A stretch of DNA of 64,000 nt from Paraburkholderia phosphatilytica (GTDB lineage Bacteria > Pseudomonadota > Gammaproteobacteria > Burkholderiales > Burkholderiaceae). Both the position numbers and the translations under genes were made by a program. Under the pieces are notes generated by a model, which ran no database searches, had not been told where the DNA came from, and saw only the letters and a program-made list of their open reading frames with translations. Position 1 is the first letter of the stretch, and each line of letters begins with the position of its first letter. Location: contig NZ_QQOA01000016.1 of assembly GCF_003443895.1 (NCBI RefSeq), positions 62,001-126,000 on the forward strand. Reading direction: 5' to 3'. Below, one piece after another: positions 34,902-42,267 of this stretch.

Positions 34902-35909
34902 ATGAACGCACCCGAGATTCTCGGCGCCGCGAACCTGTCGGCTGGGACCGACGCAGCCGATGCCGGTAGCGAACGCCGCGCGCTCACGCGCCGCGAGCAG
35001 AAAGAGGCGTACGAGAACAACAAGCTGTTCAAGCGGCTTGCGCGCCAGGTCGGCCAGGCGATCGGCGACTACAACATGATCGAGCACGGCGACAAGGTGA
35101 TGGTGTGCCTGTCCGGCGGCAAGGACAGCTACGCGATGCTCGACGTCCTGATGCGGCTGCGCGAGCGCGCGCCGATCGACTTCGGCATCGTCGCGGTGAA
35201 TCTCGACCAGAAGCAGCCGGGCTTCCCGGAGCACGTGCTGCCCGAGTATCTGACGAAGCTCGACATCCCGTTCCATATCGAGAATCAGGACACGTACAGC
35301 ATCGTCAAGCGGCTGGTGCCCGAGGGCAAGACCACCTGCTCGCTGTGCTCGCGGCTGCGGCGCGGCATCCTGTACCGCGTGGCGGGCGAACTCGGCGCGA
35401 CGAAGATTGCGCTCGGCCATCATCGCGACGACATCCTGCAGACGCTGCTTTTGAACCTGTTCTATGGCGGCAAACTGAAAGGCATGCCGCCGAAGCTGCA
35501 ATCGGATGACGGCAAGAACGTCGTGATCCGTCCGCTTGCCTATGTGAAAGAAACCGATCTGGAGAAATACGCGGAACTGCGCGAATTCCCGATCATTCCG
35601 TGCAATCTCTGCGGCAGCCAGCCGAATCTGAAACGCGCTGAAATGAAGGCGCTGATTCGCGAGTGGGAGAAGCGTTTCCCGGGGCGCGTCGACAATATGT
35701 TCAATGCGCTGTCGAACGTGGTGCCGTCGCATCTGATGGACCACACGCTGTTTGCGTTCGGAACGTTGCGCGCAACCGGCGTGGCCGACGCGCAAGGCGA
35801 CATCGCGTTCGACGAGGAACCGTGCTCGACCTCGACGGATATTGCCACCGACTCAACCGAAGGCGGGGCGGCCAGACCGATTTCGATCGTTCAGTTCGAC
35901 GATCTTTGA
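34902..35909 (+). CDS. ttcA: tRNA 2-thiocytidine(32) synthetase TtcA
   Basis: A 335-residue enzyme that thiolates C32 of tRNAs using ATP and an iron-sulphur cluster. The PP-loop SGGKDSYAML is at about 68-77. The two Cys motifs that hold the cluster are TTCSLCSRLRRG and IPCNLCGSQPN. Typical TtcA blocks such as LGHHRDDILQTLLLNLFYGGKLK and VDNMFNALSNVVPSHLMDH are present. ATG 34902 follows the folB stop after 2 bases. The 50-residue N- and C-terminal tails are variable in this family. Confidence 0.96.
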   Translation: MNAPEILGAANLSAGTDAADAGSERRALTRREQKEAYENNKLFKRLARQVGQAIGDYNMIEHGDKVMVCLSGGKDSYAMLDVLMRLRERAPIDFGIVAVNLDQKQPGFPEHVLPEYLTKLDIPFHIENQDTYSIVKRLVPEGKTTCSLCSRLRRGILYRVAGELGATKIALGHHRDDILQTLLLNLFYGGKLKGMPPKLQSDDGKNVVIRPLAYVKETDLEKYAELREFPIIPCNLCGSQPNLKRAEMKALIREWEKRFPGRVDNMFNALSNVVPSHLMDHTLFAFGTLRATGVADAQGDIAFDEEPCSTSTDIATDSTEGGAARPISIVQFDDL

Positions 35910-35994
35910 AAACGTTTTAATCCGCTTATTCACGCATTGGCTGAACGCGATTGCAATGTCAATCAAGCTTTTGCGATGCGTGGTGAATTCGCAG

Positions 35995-36018
35995 AAATGG
36001 CCCGTTCGCGGGCCATTT
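35995..36018 (+). terminator. Hairpin between ttcA and glmU, probable terminator
   Basis: AAATGGCCCG (35995-36004), loop TTCG and CGGGCCATTT (36009-36018) form a perfect 10-bp stem with a UUCG loop. The T stretch is short (TTTTC). The stem is symmetric, so it could also act on the minus strand, but no minus-strand gene ends here. Confidence 0.7.
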
Positions 36019-36033
36019 TCACGATTTGGTGCG

Positions 36034-36042
36034 TGCTAGAAT
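36034..36042 (+). promoter_or_regulatory. Candidate extended -10 promoter of glmU
   Basis: TGCTAGAAT is an extended -10 element (TGn followed by TAGAAT at 36037-36042). Transcription would start near 36049, about 27 bases before glmU. A -35 is weak, as is usual with extended -10 promoters, and the terminator hairpin lies immediately upstream. Confidence 0.55.
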
Positions 36043-36075
36043 CAGCGGCTCCAAACTCGTCTTTTCACCTTCGCC

Positions 36076-37437
36076 ATGAATATCGTCATTTTGGCGGCCG
36101 GCACCGGTAAGCGCATGCGGTCCGCGTTGCCGAAGGTGCTGCATCCTCTGGCCGGTCGGCCGCTTCTGTCCCATGTTCTCGATACTGCCCGCACGCTGAA
36201 CCCGACGCGTCTGATCGTCGTCGTGGGTCATGGCGCGGATGCGGTGAAGCAGGCCGTCGGGGCACCGGACGTGCAGTTCGCGCTGCAGGAGCAGCAGCTT
36301 GGCACCGGGCACGCGGTTCAGCAGGCGCTGCCGCTCGTCGATCCGTCGGTGCCGACGCTGGTGCTGTACGGCGACGTGCCGCTCACGCGCGCGAGCACGC
36401 TGAAACGCCTTGCCGACGCAGCCGGACACGGCGGCTACGGCGTGCTGACAGTCACGCTCGACGACCCGACCGGCTACGGCCGCATCGTGCGCAACGCAGC
36501 GGGCAAGATGGTGCGCATCGTCGAGCAGAAGGACGCGACGCCCGAGCAGCTGAAGATCGCCGAGATCAACACCGGCATCGTCGCGCTGCCCACCGCGAAG
36601 CTGCAGACGTGGCTCGCCGCGCTGAAGAACGACAACGCGCAGGGCGAGTTCTATCTGACCGACGTCGTCGAACTGGCGATCGAAGCGGGCATCGAGATCG
36701 AAACGACGCAGCCCGACGAAGAGTGGGAAACGCTCGGCGTGAACAGCAAGCAGCAGCTGGCCGAGCTTGAGCGCATCCATCAAGGCAATGTCGCCGACGA
36801 ACTGCTGGTGGCGGGCGTGACGCTCGCGGACCCGGCGCGTATCGACGTGCGCGGCACGTTGGAGTGCGGCCGCGACGTGTCGATCGACGTGAACTGCGTG
36901 TTCGAAGGCAACGTGAAGCTCGCGGACAACGTGACGATCGGCGCGAACTGCGTGATCCGCAACGCGACGATCGGCGAGGGCACGCGCATCGACGCGTTCT
37001 CGCACATCGAAGGCGCGACGGTCGGCGCGAGAACCGCGATTGGTCCGTATGCGCGGCTGCGTCCGGGCGCGCAACTCTCGGACGAAGTGCACATCGGCAA
37101 CTTCGTCGAAGTGAAGAACGCGGTGCTCGGTCACGGGTCGAAGGCGAACCATCTGTCGTACGTCGGCGATTCGGATGTCGGCGCACGCGTGAATATCGGC
37201 GCGGGCACGATCACCTGCAACTACGACGGCGCGAACAAGTTCCGCACGATCATCGAAGACGATGTATTCGTCGGCTCGGATACGCAGCTGGTCGCGCCGG
37301 TGCGCGTCGGACGCGGCGTGACGATCGCGGCGGGCACGACGGTGTGGAAGGATGTGGAAGCAGACCGGCTCGTGCTGAACGACAAGACCCAGATTAGCAA
37401 GACGGGCTACGTGCGCCCGACGAAGAAGAAAAGCTGA
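36076..37437 (+). CDS. glmU: Bifunctional GlmU (N-acetyltransferase / UDP-GlcNAc pyrophosphorylase)
   Basis: A 453-residue enzyme that acetylates glucosamine-1-phosphate and uridylylates it to UDP-GlcNAc, feeding peptidoglycan and lipopolysaccharide. The N-terminal uridyltransferase domain begins NIVILAAGTGKRMRSALPKVLHPLAGRP with the nucleotide-binding G-T-x-x-R motif, and YGDVPL and EINTGI follow. The C-terminal left-handed beta-helix has the hexapeptide repeat region and the acetyltransferase motif VKNAVLGHGSKANHLSYVGD plus ITCNYDGANKF. Length is standard. It is followed by glmS. Confidence 0.97.
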   Translation: MNIVILAAGTGKRMRSALPKVLHPLAGRPLLSHVLDTARTLNPTRLIVVVGHGADAVKQAVGAPDVQFALQEQQLGTGHAVQQALPLVDPSVPTLVLYGDVPLTRASTLKRLADAAGHGGYGVLTVTLDDPTGYGRIVRNAAGKMVRIVEQKDATPEQLKIAEINTGIVALPTAKLQTWLAALKNDNAQGEFYLTDVVELAIEAGIEIETTQPDEEWETLGVNSKQQLAELERIHQGNVADELLVAGVTLADPARIDVRGTLECGRDVSIDVNCVFEGNVKLADNVTIGANCVIRNATIGEGTRIDAFSHIEGATVGARTAIGPYARLRPGAQLSDEVHIGNFVEVKNAVLGHGSKANHLSYVGDSDVGARVNIGAGTITCNYDGANKFRTIIEDDVFVGSDTQLVAPVRVGRGVTIAAGTTVWKDVEADRLVLNDKTQISKTGYVRPTKKKS

Positions 37438-37442
37438 AGGGC

Positions 37443-37461
37443 AGCGCGCGTGACGCGCGCT
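37443..37461 (+). other. Perfect hairpin between glmU and glmS
   Basis: AGCGCGCG (37443-37450), TGA and CGCGCGCT (37454-37461) give an 8-bp stem with a 3-base loop and no T run. It may be an mRNA processing or stability element within a glmUS transcript. Confidence 0.4.
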
Positions 37462-37492
37462 TCCAACCTAACACTGCAAAGGACCCACCACC

Positions 37493-39310
37493 ATGTGCGG
37501 CATTGTCGGCGCGGTTGCGCAACGTAACATCGTTCCCGTTCTGATCGAGGGCCTGCGTCGCCTCGAATATCGCGGCTATGACTCGTGCGGCGTGGCCGTG
37601 CTGACGGAAGGCGACCTGCGACGCGCGCGCAGCGTGTCGCGCGTGGCCGAGCTCGACGACCAGGTGCGCGAGACGCGCCTGGAAGGCGTGAGCGGCATTG
37701 CGCACACGCGCTGGGCGACGCATGGCGCGCCGGTCACACACAACGCGCACCCGATCTTCTCGCGCGACGAACTGGCCATCGTTCACAACGGCATCATCGA
37801 GAACTACGAGTCGCTGCGCGAGACGCTGAAGGGCAAGGGCTACGAGTTCGTGTCGCAGACGGACACCGAAGTCATCGCGCACCTGATCCACAGCCTCTAT
37901 AACGGCGACCTGTTCGCGGCGGTGCGCGAAGCTGTGCGCCAGCTGCATGGCGCGTACGCGATCGCGGTGCTGCACAAGGCGCAGCCGCACACGGTGGTCG
38001 GTGCGCGCCAGGGTTCGCCGCTCGTCGTCGGACTCGGCGAGCACGAGAACTTCCTTGCATCCGACGCGCTGGCGCTTGCCGGCAGCACCGAACGCTTCAT
38101 CTTTCTCGAAGAGGGCGACGTCTGCGAACTGACGCTGGAGAGCGTGAAGATCGCCGATCGCAGCGGCTCGATCGTGCAGCGCGAATCGCGCGAAGTCGCG
38201 GCGTATGGCGGCGCGGTGGAACTCGGCCCGTATCGCCACTTCATGCAGAAGGAAATCTTCGAGCAGCCGCGCGCGATTGCCGACACGATTCCCGCGACGG
38301 ATTCGTTCGACGCCGCGCTGTTCGGCGAAGCCGCGCCCGCTGCATTCGCGGAGATCGACAGCCTGCTGATTCTCGCGTGCGGCACGAGTTCGTACGCGGG
38401 TTATACGGCGAAGTACTGGCTCGAATCGGTCGCGAAGATCCCGACGCAGGTCGAGATTGCGAGCGAGTACCGCTATCGCGAATCCGTGCCGGATCCGAAG
38501 CAGCTGGTGGTGGTGATCTCGCAGTCCGGCGAAACGGCGGATACGCTCGCAGCGTTGAAGCACGCGCAGTCGCTCGGTCACAAGCACACGCTGTGCGTGT
38601 GTAACGTCAGCACGAGCGCGATGGTGCGCCAGACGGAAATGGCGTTCCTGACGCACGCGGGCCGCGAGATCGGCGTGGCGTCGACGAAGGCGTTCACGAC
38701 GCAGCTGGTCGCGCTGTTCGTGCTCGCGGTGACGCTCGGCAAGCTGCGTGGACATGTGTCCGCTGCGCAGGAAGTCGATTATCTGCGTCAACTGCGCCAC
38801 CTGCCGGCGGCGCTGAACAGCGTGCTCGCGCTGGAGCCGCAGATCATCGCGTGGTCGGAAGAGTTCTCGCGCAAGGACAATGCGCTGTTCCTCGGCCGCG
38901 GGCTGCACTATCCGATCGCGCTGGAAGGCGCGCTGAAGCTGAAGGAAATCTCGTACATCCACGCTGAAGCGTATCCGGCGGGCGAGCTGAAGCACGGGCC
39001 GCTCGCGCTCGTGACGGAAGCGATGCCGGTGGTGACGGTCGCACCGAACGATGCGCTGCTGGAGAAGCTGAAGTCGAACATCCAGGAAGTGCGCGCGCGT
39101 GGCGGTCAGCTTTATGTGTTCGCGGATGCGGATACGCGGATCGTTAACGACGAAGGCATTCATGTGATCCGGATGCCTGAGCATTACGGTGTGCTGTCGC
39201 CGATCCTGCACGTTGTGCCGTTGCAGTTGCTGGCGTATCACACGGCTTGTGCGCGGGGGACTGACGTCGATAAGCCGCGGAATCTGGCGAAGTCGGTTAC
39301 GGTGGAGTGA
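37493..39310 (+). CDS. glmS: Glucosamine-6-phosphate synthase (isomerizing)
   Basis: A 605-residue enzyme that makes glucosamine-6-phosphate from fructose-6-phosphate and glutamine, the first step to UDP-GlcNAc. After Met removal the N-terminal Cys (MCGIVGAVAQ) is the glutaminase nucleophile; HTRWATHGAP is the glutamine site. Two SIS domains follow, with ACGTSSYAG, SQSGETADTLAAL, STKAFTTQLVAL and SYIHAEAYPAGELKHGP. The C-terminus is PRNLAKSVTVE. Its 3' end is the classic Tn7 attachment site in many bacteria; in this window a T6SS island follows directly. Confidence 0.97.
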   Translation: MCGIVGAVAQRNIVPVLIEGLRRLEYRGYDSCGVAVLTEGDLRRARSVSRVAELDDQVRETRLEGVSGIAHTRWATHGAPVTHNAHPIFSRDELAIVHNGIIENYESLRETLKGKGYEFVSQTDTEVIAHLIHSLYNGDLFAAVREAVRQLHGAYAIAVLHKAQPHTVVGARQGSPLVVGLGEHENFLASDALALAGSTERFIFLEEGDVCELTLESVKIADRSGSIVQRESREVAAYGGAVELGPYRHFMQKEIFEQPRAIADTIPATDSFDAALFGEAAPAAFAEIDSLLILACGTSSYAGYTAKYWLESVAKIPTQVEIASEYRYRESVPDPKQLVVVISQSGETADTLAALKHAQSLGHKHTLCVCNVSTSAMVRQTEMAFLTHAGREIGVASTKAFTTQLVALFVLAVTLGKLRGHVSAAQEVDYLRQLRHLPAALNSVLALEPQIIAWSEEFSRKDNALFLGRGLHYPIALEGALKLKEISYIHAEAYPAGELKHGPLALVTEAMPVVTVAPNDALLEKLKSNIQEVRARGGQLYVFADADTRIVNDEGIHVIRMPEHYGVLSPILHVVPLQLLAYHTACARGTDVDKPRNLAKSVTVE

Positions 39311-39356
39311 GGAGAACGGGATTCCGCGTGCAGTTGCTAAGTTGCATTAATTCCGG

Positions 39357-39521
39357 TTACCGGGCAGGCAGCCGCGCAGGCATCAAACCCCATTGGAGCC
39401 TGCGCCACGCGGCGCAGGCATGCTGAGCTGTTTCCCAGCTGAGGCAAACGCAGAACTTGTCGAACTCCACCGGCGGCCGGCCTAGATAGACAACGACGGT
39501 CGGGATCGAGAGGGCAAACCG
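39357..39521 (-). other. 54-codon open stretch after the PAAR stop, possible gene remnant
   Basis: In the same minus-strand frame as the PAAR gene, 54 codons (starting RFALSIPTVVVYLG) stay open after its TGA up to a TAA at 39357-39359. There is no start codon, and another minus-strand frame is also open here, so this may be chance. I did not recognise the peptide. No other gene is visible between glmS and PAAR. Confidence 0.25.
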
Positions 39522-39806
39522 TCAGCTCGACAATGCCCCTGTCGACTGCGACGCAACCAGCTTGGGCAGCGGCTGGCACTTGCATTGGCACAGGTCGCGT
39601 TCCAACGCTACCTGCTTGTTCATGACCGACATCGTGTGAGGTGAGCCGTCTGTAATGATGGTCCCCTCGGTATGGCATGTGTGGCACTGGACAGGCGCGC
39701 CAAGATACGCGAGTGGTCGGCCACCGAACGACGAGCCCGAGATTCCATCAAGCACTACGCCGTCGTGGTCAGTCTTGTCATCTTTCAGAATAAATCGGCG
39801 GCTCAC
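39522..39806 (-). CDS. PAAR domain protein, T6SS spike tip (left arm)
   Basis: A 94-residue PAAR protein that would cap the VgrG spike and help carry effectors. The sequence MSRRFILKDDKTDHDGVV, the GRPLAYLGAPVQCHTCHTEG segment (two Cys-x-x-Cys-like), ITDGSPHTMSVMNKQVA and the C-terminal LCQCKCQPLPKLVASQS fit a PAAR with metal-binding Cys and His. The start is GTG 39806; there is no ATG in the right place. It is paralogous to the PAAR at 49183-49467 (same MSRRFILK start and same PLPKLVASQS end). It sits after the immunity-like gene on the minus strand, as the last gene of a cassette whose effector is missing. Confidence 0.88.
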   Translation of the reverse strand: MSRRFILKDDKTDHDGVVLDGISGSSFGGRPLAYLGAPVQCHTCHTEGTIITDGSPHTMSVMNKQVALERDLCQCKCQPLPKLVASQSTGALSS

Positions 39807-39820
39807 TTGCGAGACTTCAA

Positions 39821-40000
39821 TTAGCTAGAGACCGTCGCCGGCCTCACCAGACGCCACGTAACCCAATGAACGCGGCGCTCTCCTGAGCCCGGCGACGGCG
39901 CAAGAACGTCGGGCATGACTTGCCCCTTCGCGACTTCAACAGGCTTCACGTTGAAACCCTTGGCTTCCCACGTCCCTGATACGGGGCAAATATCGCCGGT
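39821..40000 (-). pseudogene. In-frame continuation of the immunity-like gene beyond an internal TGA
   Basis: Directly after the TGA that ends the preceding ORF, the same frame continues for 59 sense codons to a TAA at 39821-39823. The peptide starts TGDICPVSGTWEA and later has KGQVMPDV and HWVTWRLV. Its first 13 residues align without gaps to SGQRVPMDGIWEP at about 203-215 of the ORF before the stop, in the pattern [ST]-G-x-x-[VC]-P-x-x-G-x-W-E. That makes it a second copy of an internal repeat and strongly suggests that the ancestral gene was 371 residues. TGA could arise from CGA (Arg) by one change. Confidence 0.75.
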
Positions 40001-40936
40001 TCAGACCTCGACACCTACGGGGGATTCCTGCAGTGTTACGTCCTCGACCCGCGTGTCCTCGAGGAAATATTCCGACTCGTCAGGAATTGCGCCGTCTTTG
40101 TATCGTGTGTCTTCCCACAGCAGGCGCCAATGGGTGCCTACGCGCTCTGTGCGGGACTCGGCCTCGTTCCATTGGCCCCTGACATTTGGCGCCTTTGTGT
40201 CCTTCACCAGATAGTTGAAGCATCCATTGTTCTCAACACTTTTCACACCCAGTGGCACAAGGCCGAAGGCCCTCGCTCGCTCGACGTTGACTGGTTCCCA
40301 TATTCCGTCCATCGGTACGCGCTGCCCGGAACTGATGATGAGGTCGGTCGCTGTGGGCACCTCCGGAATTTCGGCTGGAAAGACTGGATAGGGCAATTGA
40401 TAGAACTGGTACCTGTAACGCTCGGGGTCTAGCAGCGCTGCCGGGCTCGAGTACCGGGCAGACATGCGAGGAATGAAGGGCACCTCCAGCGGCGCGTAAT
40501 CGTCCTCGTAGAGGGACGCAAGTAGAAGTCGATTGAGTGCCTCGACCTTGTCTGGATAGGGCGCCGTCTGTGAGCCTCGCTCCCAGTAATCAGGGTGCGG
40601 GTACAGAAAGTTGCGGACCGTACCGGTTCTGTCCATGACGACATCAAGGCATTCTCCCGTCCGCCAGACGAATCGACGCCCCTTTCCGAGTTCTTCAAGC
40701 CCTTTGTTGTATAGACTTAGCGTTTCATAGATTCTGGGAAGCAAATCGGCATTCATCCGCTCGGGGTCGTTTTTGGGCCACGTTCTGACTGCGTTCTCGA
40801 ATGCCCTGGCAAACACCTCCCATGCATCCCGTTTCTTCGCCCACAGCGAATAACTGGTCAGTCGCTTCAGAAGCCAAAACACGCGTCGCCGAGTCTCGGC
40901 GTCATACATATCGTACTCTTTAGTATCGTCCCGCAT
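40001..40936 (-). CDS. Imm71/Imm72-like T6SS immunity protein, C-terminally interrupted
   Basis: A 311-residue cytoplasmic protein with no signal peptide. The N-terminal 190 residues are mainly alpha-helical and Trp/Arg-rich (RRRVFWLLKRLTSYSLWAKKRDAWEVF). The C-terminal part has SGQRVPMDGIWEP (203-215) and SVENNGCFNYL, resembling, from memory, the Imm71/Imm72 families of polymorphic-toxin immunity proteins; the assignment is tentative. An AGGAG site 8 bases before ATG 40936 overlaps the end of an upstream remnant. The TGA at 40003-40001 seems premature, since the frame continues with a matching motif. No partner effector is present next to it, so it may be an orphan or relic immunity gene. 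Confidence 0.72.
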   Translation of the reverse strand: MRDDTKEYDMYDAETRRRVFWLLKRLTSYSLWAKKRDAWEVFARAFENAVRTWPKNDPERMNADLLPRIYETLSLYNKGLEELGKGRRFVWRTGECLDVVMDRTGTVRNFLYPHPDYWERGSQTAPYPDKVEALNRLLLASLYEDDYAPLEVPFIPRMSARYSSPAALLDPERYRYQFYQLPYPVFPAEIPEVPTATDLIISSGQRVPMDGIWEPVNVERARAFGLVPLGVKSVENNGCFNYLVKDTKAPNVRGQWNEAESRTERVGTHWRLLWEDTRYKDGAIPDESEYFLEDTRVEDVTLQESPVGVEV

Positions 40937-40941
40937 CCCAT

Positions 40942-41097
40942 CTACTCCTGACCGCTCTCGGCCGTACGAGACGCCGCAAGCGTTTTACTGTTCGCTACCT
41001 TGGTTTGTATTTCGTCGCTGGCGAGCCGACGCGTGCGGGCCGAACCGGATACGTCCTTTGAAAACTTGCTGCACCCGTATACGTTCTCAACTTTCAT
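40942..41097 (-). other. 51-codon ORF just before the immunity-like gene, possible effector remnant
   Basis: ATG 41097 opens 51 codons (MKVENVYGCSKFSKDVSGSA...) that end at a TAG 5 bases before the immunity-like start, with the immunity gene's ribosome site inside its last codons. The C-terminal half (ASDEIQTKVANSKTLAASRT) is hydrophilic. The placement is that expected for the 3' end of an effector coupled to its immunity gene, but upstream the frame meets a TGA and both strands carry short open stretches between 41098 and 41205. I cannot name it; it could be a real small protein. Confidence 0.35.
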
Positions 41098-41205
41098 CTG
41101 ATATGCGTTTCGACGAGGGTATCATCGACGTCGACATCGAATATCACATGGCTTCAATGTCACGACGCCCTTCGCGTGGATTGACTTTCTGTCGACACAC
41201 CAGAC

Positions 41206-41724
41206 CTAACTGCCACTCTGCCCCGATTTGCGAAGCGCCTTCGCCTTCTCGATATCTTGCGCTTCAATCGCGCGCAGTCCCACCACGACGGGGTTGTCCG
41301 GGCCAAGATTGCTCTCAAGTATTCCGACTGACATCACGTGCGTGACGCAATCATGCAGCCTGGCCTTGAGCGTGTTTTCATCCAGCGTGTCCTTGCCTTC
41401 ATCGGACTTCGCGTCTGACCACACTTCGCCTGCCGACCATGAACCGCTTGTCCCGTCCTGCTCAATGCGGGCGTGGACCGCGTACTGCCCTGGCTTGAGT
41501 CCGATGCGCGCTTTCCAGGGTTGGTCGGCCTCCGGAAATTTTATTGCGCACTCCTGCACGGCGGCGTCACTGCTTTCGAGTTGAACCCACTGCGCGTCAT
41601 GCGGGAACTCTGTCTTCGCGAGCGTGGCCGCTGAGCGAGCGAGTGGGCTGTCGGATGCGCTGTGGCAGGCTGTGAGAAAAACCAGCGTCGTGGTGCAGAT
41701 GAGAAGACTGCATTTTTTATGCAT
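41206..41724 (-). CDS. Predicted lipoprotein of unknown function
   Basis: A 172-residue protein with a lipoprotein signal peptide: MHKKCSLLICTTTLVFLTAC, lipobox F-L-T-A-C with Cys 20. The mature part (WVQLESSDAAVQECAIKFPE, VWSDAKSDEGKDTLDEN, LHDCVTHVMSVGILESNLGP) is soluble and would be anchored in the periplasm. It has two further Cys that could form a disulfide. I do not recognise the family. I chose ATG 41724 because it starts the signal peptide; the ORF is open further upstream. It lies on the minus strand opposite vgrG, in the T6SS island. A lipoprotein here could be an immunity protein against a periplasmic toxin, but this is only a guess. Confidence 0.65.
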   Translation of the reverse strand: MHKKCSLLICTTTLVFLTACHSASDSPLARSAATLAKTEFPHDAQWVQLESSDAAVQECAIKFPEADQPWKARIGLKPGQYAVHARIEQDGTSGSWSAGEVWSDAKSDEGKDTLDENTLKARLHDCVTHVMSVGILESNLGPDNPVVVGLRAIEAQDIEKAKALRKSGQSGS

Positions 41725-42267
41725 CGGACGAGTAGTAAAAAATGAATATTGAAATGTTTGCCCGCACGCGAACTGGAAAGATGTGAGCGCGGTTTCGAGT
41801 GACGCGACGCCGAAGATAACAGAATGACCCGGCATGGTGCACCGTTTTAAATCGAACGGGCGATAGCCGAAAGCGAGCCGGAGTCGACAGGTCATTGAGC
41901 GATGACAGATTGCTCAGCGGCGCAAGAATCTCACATGTACCTTCCGTGTATGCAATTCAGATACGCCTCCCGTGTTGGGCCGGGTTGCTCTCACATTGCA
42001 CGAAGGAATCGTGACGTACGCCGATTCAAATTGATAGGCCGGCTTTCGTTCTTTAGCGATGGCCAATGTCAACTGCAACCAATTGCATATAATCCGGTAA
42101 AAAGTTCGCAACCGAACAAAGAGAAAGAAAAGTCAGGAATTTTTTGCTGGTCAATTGCAACTTTGCTTTAAGAAAGGTTTAAATCGTGATGCTCACGTTG
42201 TGCGAAGCCGATTCCTCCATTTAAGATTCTGCACTTCAAATATGCTGCATCAACGGGGATATTCATA
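41725..42267. other. Divergent intergenic region upstream of vgrG, AT-rich
   Basis: These 543 bases lie between the minus-strand lipoprotein and plus-strand vgrG. From about 42000 the sequence is clearly richer in A and T than the rest of the window (for example 42080-42180). A TATAAT at 42088-42093 has no good -35. I find no ORF worth calling. Regulation by H-NS-like silencers and integration hallmarks of horizontal transfer would fit such a stretch, but the sequence alone does not show it. Confidence 0.5.
42088..42093 (+). promoter_or_regulatory. Candidate -10 box upstream of the vgrG operon
   Basis: A perfect TATAAT in the AT-rich stretch, about 175 bases before vgrG. The -35 side is weak (ATGTCA at 42066-42071 with a 16-base spacer). 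The long leader has no obvious hairpin. Confidence 0.4.

Noticed and set aside
37394..39241. 615-codon minus-strand ORF opposite glmS
   Set aside because: Antisense to a clearly conserved gene; composition typical of a GC-rich shadow.
39311..39521. Tn7-type transposon end or tns genes after glmS
   Set aside because: No transposition genes or recognisable terminal repeats in the window; only the position recalls attTn7.
40001..40003. Selenocysteine at the internal TGA of the immunity-like gene
   Set aside because: No clear bSECIS-type hairpin directly after the codon and no selenoprotein family match; a mutation of an Arg codon is simpler.
41058..41345. Plus-strand 95-codon ORF opposite the lipoprotein and remnant
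   Set aside because: No ribosome site or family features; overlaps a better supported minus-strand gene.
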